NCBI GenBank assembly: GCA_938036925.1
Contig: CALHVU010000053.1
Coordinates: 1-12,968 of the forward strand
From: an uncultured Atopobium sp.
GTDB lineage: Bacteria > Actinomycetota > Coriobacteriia > Coriobacteriales > Atopobiaceae
DNA: 12,968 bases
Direction: 5' to 3'
Part shown: one piece after another, positions 1-6,700 of the stretch
Position numbering within the stretch: the stretch's first letter is position 1
Layout: every line of letters begins with the position of its first letter
Translations under genes and position numbers: made by a program
Notes under the pieces: generated by a model
Seen by the model: the letters and a program-made list of their open reading frames with translations, nothing else
Told to the model about the DNA's origin: nothing
Database searches by the model: none

Positions 1-124
1 ACGTGGCGGGGGAGCGCCGCTCACCGAAAGCTATTTCTGTCTCCGTGGACCTTCTCCACAAAATCTTCACAACTAGAAAAGACGAGTTAGTCAAGGATTT
101 ACCTGCAACATAACGTTTGTGCAG
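1..124. other. Upstream non-coding stretch with two small hairpins
   Basis: I see no convincing coding region here. Two short inverted repeats are present. One pairs 3-9 with 17-24, a 7-bp GC-rich stem (GTGGCGG with CCGCTCAC) with one bulged base. The other pairs GTGGA at 45-49 with TCCAC at 55-59 around a 5-base loop. Neither is followed by a T-run, so neither looks like an intrinsic terminator. In many bacteria the gene before rpoB is rplL, but no part of it is visible. These hairpins could belong to a transcript entering from upstream, or may mean nothing. Confidence 0.3.
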
Positions 125-152
125 TTGAAAAACATAAACGCGATAATATAGT
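125..152 (+). promoter_or_regulatory. Candidate sigma-70-type promoter upstream of rpoB
   Basis: TTGAAA at 125-130 is separated by 16 bases from TATAGT at 147-152. Each hexamer matches the consensus at 5 of 6 positions in an AT-rich setting. Transcription would start near 158-160, leaving a leader of about 105 bases before the rpoB GTG. This is the best-scoring promoter I can see by eye in the leader. It rests on sequence resemblance only. Confidence 0.5.
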
Positions 153-184
153 CAAAACGTCTTAAAAAATCAAGTGTTTTTCTG

Positions 185-213
185 TTGACGCGCATTAAAA
201 TCTTGACTAAATT
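185..213 (+). promoter_or_regulatory. Second candidate promoter close to rpoB
   Basis: TTGACG at 185-190 is followed after 17 bases by TAAATT at 208-213, matching consensus at 5/6 and 4/6. A third -35-like element, TTGACT at 203-208, lies 15 bases before GACAAT at 224-229. These overlapping elements suggest more than one start site for this highly expressed operon, but the -10 boxes are weak. Confidence 0.3.
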
Positions 214-249
214 ACTAGGTTGCGACAATTGCCACCTTCCACCCTTTTG

Positions 250-256
250 AAGGAGG
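250..256 (+). promoter_or_regulatory. Ribosome-binding site that fixes the rpoB start
   Basis: AAGGAGG is a full Shine-Dalgarno sequence and lies 8 bases before the GTG at 265. The reading frame is open back to a TTG at 220, but that codon has no ribosome-binding site and would place this Shine-Dalgarno inside the gene. The GTG is therefore the start. Confidence 0.85.
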
Positions 257-264
257 ACAACCTG

Positions 265-3200
265 GTGTCTACCGCTAAAAAGACTTCCCTCACCACGCCT
301 CAGGCGCATACTGGACGCAGGACGTTCAGTAAGATTCCCGCAGCTATGGAGCTGCCAAATCTGATTTCTGTACAGAAGGAATCATTTGAGCGCTTTATGG
401 GAGAGGGCCTTGCAGAGTCCTTCGCTGAGTTCTCTCCAATTGAGAACAGCGCTGGAACCATGCAGGTCACCTTTGGTGACCATCAGTTCGGCGACCCTGC
501 CAATTCAATGGCTGAGTGTCGTGCAAAAGACATTTCATATCAAGCACCTCTTTTTGTTGACGTCCGTTTTGTCAACAAAGAGACTGGTGAGATGAAGGAG
601 CAGCTTGTCTTCATGGGTGATTTCCCACTGATGACTGAGCGCGGTACCTTCATCATCAACGGTTCTGAGCGCGTTGTGGTTTCACAGCTCGTTCGTTCAC
701 CTGGCGTGTACTTCTCGTCAGAGATGGACAACGGTGTCTTGGTCCACAAGTCTCAGTTCATTCCTGCACGTGGTGCATGGCTTGAGTTTGAGGTTGATAA
801 GCGCGGCCACCTGGTCGTCTCCATTGACCGCAAGCGTCGCCAGAGTGCTACCGTCTTCCTCCGTGCGCTTGGCATTGCTGTTACCGATGACGAGATTCTC
901 TCGCTCCTTGGTGATTCCGATGTTGTTCGCAACACACTTGAGCGTGACGTTGCAACCACACGTGAGGATGCACTTATCGAGATTTATCGTCGTCAGCGTC
1001 CAGGCGAGCCACCAACTGTTGACTCTGCCCGTTCTCTGCTTGACGGCCTTTTCTTCAACGAGCAGCGCTATGACCTTGCACGCGTTGGTCGTTACAAGAT
1101 CAACAAGAAGCTTGAGGAAGAGATTCCTGCAGACGTTCGTGTTCTTACCAAAGAGGACATCGTTGCAGCTCTTCAGTACCTTCTTGCAGTGCACGCAGGT
1201 GATGAGTCTAAGCACCTTGATGACATTGACCACTTTGGCAACCGCCGCGTTCGTACCGTTGGTGAGCTGGTCCAGAACCAGTTCCGCATTGGTATGAGCC
1301 GCATGGAGCGCGTTGTTCGTGAGCGCATGGCATCTCAGGACGCAGACGACATCACTCCACAGTCTCTGATCAACATCCGTCCAATTGTTGCTGCAATCAA
1401 GGAGTTCTTCGGTTCTTCTCAGCTTTCGCAGTTCATGGACCAGGCAAACCCACTTGCTGGTTTGACCCACAAGCGTCGTCTTTCTGCTCTGGGACCTGGC
1501 GGTCTTGCAGGACACAAGTCCGGCTCCAGCCGTCGTACCAACGTTCCTACCGCAGTCCGCGACGTTCACAACTCGCACTACTCCCGTATGTGCCCAATCG
1601 AGACTCCTGAGGGACCAAACATTGGTCTTATCGGCTCTTTGGCACTGTACGCTCACGTAAATGAGTACGGCTTTATCGAGGCTCCTTATCGTAAGGTCAC
1701 AGACGGCGTTGTCTCTGACGACATCGTTTGGATGACTGCAGACGAGGAGGAGAATCACATTATTGCTCCTGCTAACACCCCAATTGACCCTAAGTCTAAG
1801 AAGTTTGTTGAGGTTGACGCAGACGGCAAGATTGTTGATGCAGACCGCGTTATTGCACGTACCCGCGACTTCGACGGTTCCTTCGGTGCACCTGCACAGG
1901 TTCCTGTTGAGGATGTTGACTACATGGATGTTTCTCCACGTCAGCTTCTCTCCGTCGCAGCTAACCTCATTCCATTCCTTGAGCACGACGACGCAAAGCG
2001 TACCCTCATGGGTGCAAACATGCAGCGTCAGGCAGTGCCTCTGATTCAGTCCCACGCTCCATTTGTTGGAACTGGTATGGAGGGTCGCGCAGCTCAGGAC
2101 TCTGGCGAGCTTATTTGCGCAGAGTTTGCAGGTGAGGTCACCGAGGTAGACGCAGCTCACGTTGTCATCTACTCCGATGAGCACGGTTCTCAGCGCTACG
2201 ATCTTCCTAAGTACGAGCGCTCTAACCAGTCCACTTGCATCAACCACCGTCCAATCGTTACGGTGGGACAGCAGGTTGAGAAAGGCCAGCCAATCGCAGA
2301 CGGTCCATCTGTTGACCACTCTGAGCTGGCACTTGGTGCAAACCTTACCGTTGCTTACATGCCATGGGAAGGCTACAACTACGAGGACGGTATTATCGTC
2401 TCCGAGCGCGTTGTTCAGGAAGACCTCCTGACCTCCGTTAACATTTCCCGCCACGAGATTGATGCTCGTGACACCAAGCTTGGTGCTGAGGAGATTACCC
2501 GCGAGATTCCAAACCTTGGTGAGGACATGCTCGCAAACCTCGACGATGACGGTATCATCCGCATCGGTGCTGAGGTTGGCCCTGGCGATATTCTGGTTGG
2601 TAAGGTCACTCCTAAGGGTGAGACTGCTCTGACCGCAGAAGAGCGCCTGCTTCGCGCAATCTTCGGTGCTAAGGCACACGATGTTCGTGATACTTCCCTC
2701 AAGATGCCACACGGCTCCTATGGCCGCGTTGTTGACGTTGTCCGCTTCAGCCGTGAGGCTGGAGACGACCTGCCTCCAGGAGTAAACGACCTGGTCCGCG
2801 TCTTTGTTGCTCAGCGCAGAAAGATCCAGCAGGGCGATAAGATCGCTGGTCGCCACGGTAACAAGGGTGTTATTTGTAAGGTTCTCCCTGTTGAGGACAT
2901 GCCTTACATGGCAGACGGTACCCCAGTAGACGTTATTCTCGACCCACTGGGTGTTCCTTCCCGTATGAACGTTGGTCAGCTGCTTGAGTGCCACCTTGGT
3001 TGGGGCGCTGCACACGGTTGGGATGACGATGACGCAGATTCTAAGCGTTACGTTGAGGGCCCAATTCCTGTTGCAACACCACTCTTTGACGGCGCTACTG
3101 ATGAGTCCGTTGCAGAGATCGTTCGCCGCACCAACATCAACATGATCAACAAGGCTCTCAAGGAGTACGGCGAGGACATGCGTGGGGAGTTTGTTCCACA

Positions 3201-3780
3201 GCTCAACGAGCGTGGTAAGACTACCCTCTACGATGGTCGTACCGGCGAGGCATTCAAGAGCCCAATTACCGTTGGTGTTTCTTACATCCTGAAGCTCGGC
3301 CACATGGTTGACGATAAGATCCACGCACGTTCAACTGGTCCTTACTCTCTTGTTACCCAGCAGCCTCTGGGTGGTAAGGCGCAGTTCGGCGGTCAGCGCT
3401 TTGGTGAGATGGAGGTTTGGGCACTGTATGCATACGGTGCTGCTAACGTTCTCCAGGAGATCCTCACCGTTAAGTCTGACGATACCAACGGCCGTGTTAA
3501 GACCTACGAGTCCATTGTTAAGGGCGAGAACATTCCTACTGCAGGAATTCCTGAGTCCTTCAAGGTTCTGGTCAAAGAGATTCGCTCCCTGGCACTTGAC
3601 ATTGAGCCAATCTCCTATCGTAAGCGTGCAAATACCGCAAAGGTCACAGATCCTGAGGAGAAGAACGCTGTTGAGATCCTCAACGACCTTGGCTTCACTG
3701 AGGTAACCGCTTCCGACCTGTCCCAAGACGCTGAGGGTGCATCCGCACTTGTAGGCGACGCGACCACCGATAAGGAGTAG
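265..3780 (+). CDS. rpoB: DNA-directed RNA polymerase subunit beta
   Basis: This is the beta subunit of core RNA polymerase, 1171 residues, about the usual actinobacterial length. It forms one wall of the active-site cleft and pairs with beta' to make RNA. Visible landmarks are the rifampicin region SQLSQFMDQ at about residues 384-393 through THKRRLSALGPGGL ending at 414, RMCPIETPEGPNIGLI just after it, MQRQAVP in the middle, and KIQQGDKIAGRHGNKG with the active-site lysines towards the end. The large insert that E. coli has before this last motif is absent. Asp392, His402 and Ser407, the main rifampicin-resistance positions, are wild type. Residue 394 is Ala where Asn or Thr is usual. The clear oddity is residues 415-430: 16 residues stand between GPGGL and VRDVH where the family normally has 8, and the conserved R-E-R-A-G of fork loop 2 is missing. 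The frame stays open and codon use is normal, so this is not an obvious sequencing error. rpoC follows after 5 bases. Confidence 0.99.
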   Translation: MSTAKKTSLTTPQAHTGRRTFSKIPAAMELPNLISVQKESFERFMGEGLAESFAEFSPIENSAGTMQVTFGDHQFGDPANSMAECRAKDISYQAPLFVDVRFVNKETGEMKEQLVFMGDFPLMTERGTFIINGSERVVVSQLVRSPGVYFSSEMDNGVLVHKSQFIPARGAWLEFEVDKRGHLVVSIDRKRRQSATVFLRALGIAVTDDEILSLLGDSDVVRNTLERDVATTREDALIEIYRRQRPGEPPTVDSARSLLDGLFFNEQRYDLARVGRYKINKKLEEEIPADVRVLTKEDIVAALQYLLAVHAGDESKHLDDIDHFGNRRVRTVGELVQNQFRIGMSRMERVVRERMASQDADDITPQSLINIRPIVAAIKEFFGSSQLSQFMDQANPLAGLTHKRRLSALGPGGLAGHKSGSSRRTNVPTAVRDVHNSHYSRMCPIETPEGPNIGLIGSLALYAHVNEYGFIEAPYRKVTDGVVSDDIVWMTADEEENHIIAPANTPIDPKSKKFVEVDADGKIVDADRVIARTRDFDGSFGAPAQVPVEDVDYMDVSPRQLLSVAANLIPFLEHDDAKRTLMGANMQRQAVPLIQSHAPFVGTGMEGRAAQDSGELICAEFAGEVTEVDAAHVVIYSDEHGSQRYDLPKYERSNQSTCINHRPIVTVGQQVEKGQPIADGPSVDHSELALGANLTVAYMPWEGYNYEDGIIVSERVVQEDLLTSVNISRHEIDARDTKLGAEEITREIPNLGEDMLANLDDDGIIRIGAEVGPGDILVGKVTPKGETALTAEERLLRAIFGAKAHDVRDTSLKMPHGSYGRVVDVVRFSREAGDDLPPGVNDLVRVFVAQRRKIQQGDKIAGRHGNKGVICKVLPVEDMPYMADGTPVDVILDPLGVPSRMNVGQLLECHLGWGAAHGWDDDDADSKRYVEGPIPVATPLFDGATDESVAEIVRRTNINMINKALKEYGEDMRGEFVPQLNERGKTTLYDGRTGEAFKSPITVGVSYILKLGHMVDDKIHARSTGPYSLVTQQPLGGKAQFGGQRFGEMEVWALYAYGAANVLQEILTVKSDDTNGRVKTYESIVKGENIPTAGIPESFKVLVKEIRSLALDIEPISYRKRANTAKVTDPEEKNAVEILNDLGFTEVTASDLSQDAEGASALVGDATTDKE
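1507..1554 (+). other. Divergent fork-loop-2 segment of beta
   Basis: This encodes residues 415-430 of RpoB, between GPGGL (410-414) and VRDVH (431-435). E. coli and Mycobacterium tuberculosis, recalled from memory, have 8 residues here, of the form T/S-R-E-R-A-G-F/L-E. This protein has A-G-H-K-S-G-S-S-R-R-T-N-V-P-T-A. The segment corresponds to fork loop 2, which sits at the downstream edge of the active site next to the rifampicin pocket. Just after it, the usual HYGR reads HYSR (Ser440). Confidence 0.8.
3772..3777 (+). promoter_or_regulatory. rpoC ribosome-binding site inside the end of rpoB
   Basis: AAGGAG occupies the last codons of rpoB and lies 8 bases before the rpoC GTG at 3786. The overlap of this site with the rpoB stop region and the 5-base gap fit translational coupling of beta and beta', which are needed in equal amounts. 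Confidence 0.8.
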
Positions 3781-3785
3781 CGACT

Positions 3786-6700
3786 GTGGCAGATTTCGAT
3801 TCCACTGAATTTGACGCTATTAAAATTTCTCTAGCGTCTGCTGATGATATCCGCGGTTGGTCCTATGGCGAGGTAAAGAAGCCTGAGACCATCAACTACC
3901 GTACCCTTAAGCCAGAAAAGGACGGCCTTTTCTGCGAGAAGATCTTTGGACCTGTAAGGGACTGGGAGTGCGCCTGCGGTAAGTACAAAGGCATTCGCTT
4001 CAAGGGCATTACCTGCGAGCGCTGCGGTGTTGAAGTAACCACCGCAAAGGTTCGTCGTGACCGCATGGGCCACATCGAGCTTGCTGCTCCTGTAAGCCAC
4101 ATTTGGTACTTCAAGAGTCCAACCAGCTTCCCTCTGGCACGTCTTCTTGACATCAAGAGCAAGGACCTCGAGAAAGTCCTCTACTTTGCATCTTACGTAA
4201 TCACCAGTGTTGACGCTGAGGCACGTGAGGCTGACGTAGACGATCTTCGTGAGGAGCTTGCAGCAGACCTCGAAGAGCTTGATGCAGAGCGTGACGATCA
4301 GATCGCACGTCTTCGCGAGCAGGGCCAGCCACAGGATGACGAGTTTGGCGATTTTGAGCCTCTTTCTGAGGACGAGATTCGTGCAGGCGTCGCTGATCTT
4401 GAGGAAGAGTACGAGGAAGAGAAGACACTTCGTCGTGAGGCTTTCGAGAAGTTCATGCAGCTTGAGACCAGAGAGCTCATCTCCGATGAGGGTCTGTTCT
4501 CCGAGCTTAAACGCTACTATGGCATCTACTTCAAGGGTGGTATGGGCGCAGAGGCAGTACGTGACCTTCTCTCCAACATTGACCTTGAGAAAGAGGCCAA
4601 GGAGCTCCGCGCTATTATCGCCAATGAGGATGCTCAGAAGCAGAAGCGCGAGAAGGCCATTAAGCGCCTTGAGATTGTTGACGCTTTCCTTAAGGGCGGC
4701 AACGATCCAGCTAACATGATCCTTGACGTTGTTCCAGTTATTCCACCTGATCTTCGTCCTATGGTTCAGCTTGATGGTGGCCGTTTTGCAGCTTCCGACT
4801 TAAACGATTTGTATCGTCGTGTTATTAACCGTAACAATCGTCTTAAGCGCCTGCTTGACCTTGAGGCACCTTCTATCATTGTTAACAACGAGAAGCGCAT
4901 GCTTCAGGAGTCCGTTGACGCTCTGTTTGACAACGGTCGCCGCGGTCGTCCAGTCACTGGTCGTGGTGGACGTCCTCTGAAGTCTCTTGCTGAGGCTCTT
5001 AAGGGTAAGCAGGGTCGCTTCCGTCAGAACCTTCTGGGTAAGCGTGTTGACTACTCTGGCCGTTCCGTCATTGTTGTTGACCCACACCTGAAGCTGCACC
5101 AGTGCGGCCTTCCATCTGCTATGGCACTTGAGCTCTTCAAGCCATTTGTCATGCGTCGTTTGGTTGAGCTCCGCAAGGTTGAAAACATTAAGGGCGCAAA
5201 GCGCGCTATTGACCGTGGTACCCCAGTTGTTTGGGACGTTCTGGATGAGGTCATTCAGGACCGCCTCGTTCTTCTCAACCGCGCACCTACCCTTCACCGT
5301 CTGTCTATCCAGGCATTTGAGCCAGTCCTTATCGAGGGTAAGGCAATCCACCTGCACCCACTGGTTTGCGCACCATTCAACGCAGACTTCGACGGCGATC
5401 AGATGTCTGTCCACGTGCCACTTTCTACTCAGGCACAGACAGAGGCTCGCATTCTGATGCTCTCCAGCAACAACCTCAGAAGCCCTGCTTCTGGTAAGGT
5501 TCTGACCGTTCCTTCTCAGGATATGGTCTTTGGTGTCTACTACCTCACTTCCGAGAAGACCGGTGAAGACGCTAAGACTCTTACCTTTGCAAGCTTTGAG
5601 GATGCTCTTCTGGCTATTGAGGCCAACCGTGACCTTGATCTTCAGGCAAAGGTTGTTGTCCGCGTAAGCTCCAAGGATGCAAACGTTGCTGATAGCGATC
5701 GTGCTATCTTCCGCGTTATGACTGGCCGCGGTCAGTATGAGGACCTGGACGTTACTGAGGGTACTAAGCGTTTTGAGACCACTGTTGGTCGCATTATCTT
5801 CAACCGTCAGTGCCTGCCAGAGGATTACCCATACATCAACTACAAGATGGTTAAGTCCGACATTGGTGTTCTGGTCAACGATTGCTGCGACCGTTACCCA
5901 ATGGCTGATGTTGAGCCAATTCTTGATAACATCAAGAAGACTGGTTTCCACTATGCAACTCTTGCTGGTCTGACCGTTTCTGTTTGGGACGCTGTCATTC
6001 CTCCACATAAGCCACAGCTGCTTCAGGAGGCACAGGACCGCGTTGACCAGATCAACGAGTACTACGAGGACGGCTTCCTTTCCGAGCGAGAGCGTCACGT
6101 TGAGGTTGTTAACGCATGGACCGAGTGCACCGATCTTCTCGGCTCTGAGATGCTTACAGGCTTTGCAGAGAACAACCCAATTTACATGATGGCTGACTCT
6201 GGAGCTCGTGGTTCTAAGACACAGCTTCGCCAGCTTGCTGGTATGCGAGGCCTGATGGCGGATATGTCCGGTGAAACCATCGACCTTCCAATTAAGGCAA
6301 ACTTCCGCGAGGGTCTTGAGCCTCTTGAGTACTTCATTTCTACCTATGGCGCTCGTAAGGGTCTGGTAGATACCGCATCCCACACCTCCGACTCTGGTTA
6401 CCTGACTCGTCGACTCGTCGACGTTGCACAGGACGTCATTGTTCGCGAGGAGGACTGCGGCACTGATGAGGCAGTTACCTATCCTCTGATTAAGCCTGGT
6501 CAGACTTCTGTTGATACTGACCTGATTGGCCGCTGCACCCTTGAGGATGTCTGCGATCCAAACACTGGCGAGGTTCTTATTCCTGCTGGTGGCTATGTTG
6601 AGTCCAAGCAGGATCTTGAGCGTCTTGTTGAGCACGGCCTTGCTAAGGTTCAGCTCCGCGCGCTTCTGACCTGTAAGTCTAAGTACGGCGTCTGCCAGAA

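Noticed and set aside
151..189. Imperfect hairpin in the rpoB leader (GTCAA with TTGAC plus an A/T-run pairing)
   Set aside because: The stem is broken and mostly A-U, so it is unlikely to be a stable riboswitch or attenuator.
220..264. Upstream TTG extension of rpoB by 15 residues
   Set aside because: No ribosome-binding site, non-conserved sequence, and it would swallow the full Shine-Dalgarno that serves the GTG at 265.
718..3324. An 868-codon open frame on the - strand opposite rpoB
   Set aside because: It is a shadow of the strong codon bias of rpoB, which avoids codons giving stops on the opposite strand. The translation is full of low-complexity Val/Asn/Leu and resembles no family.
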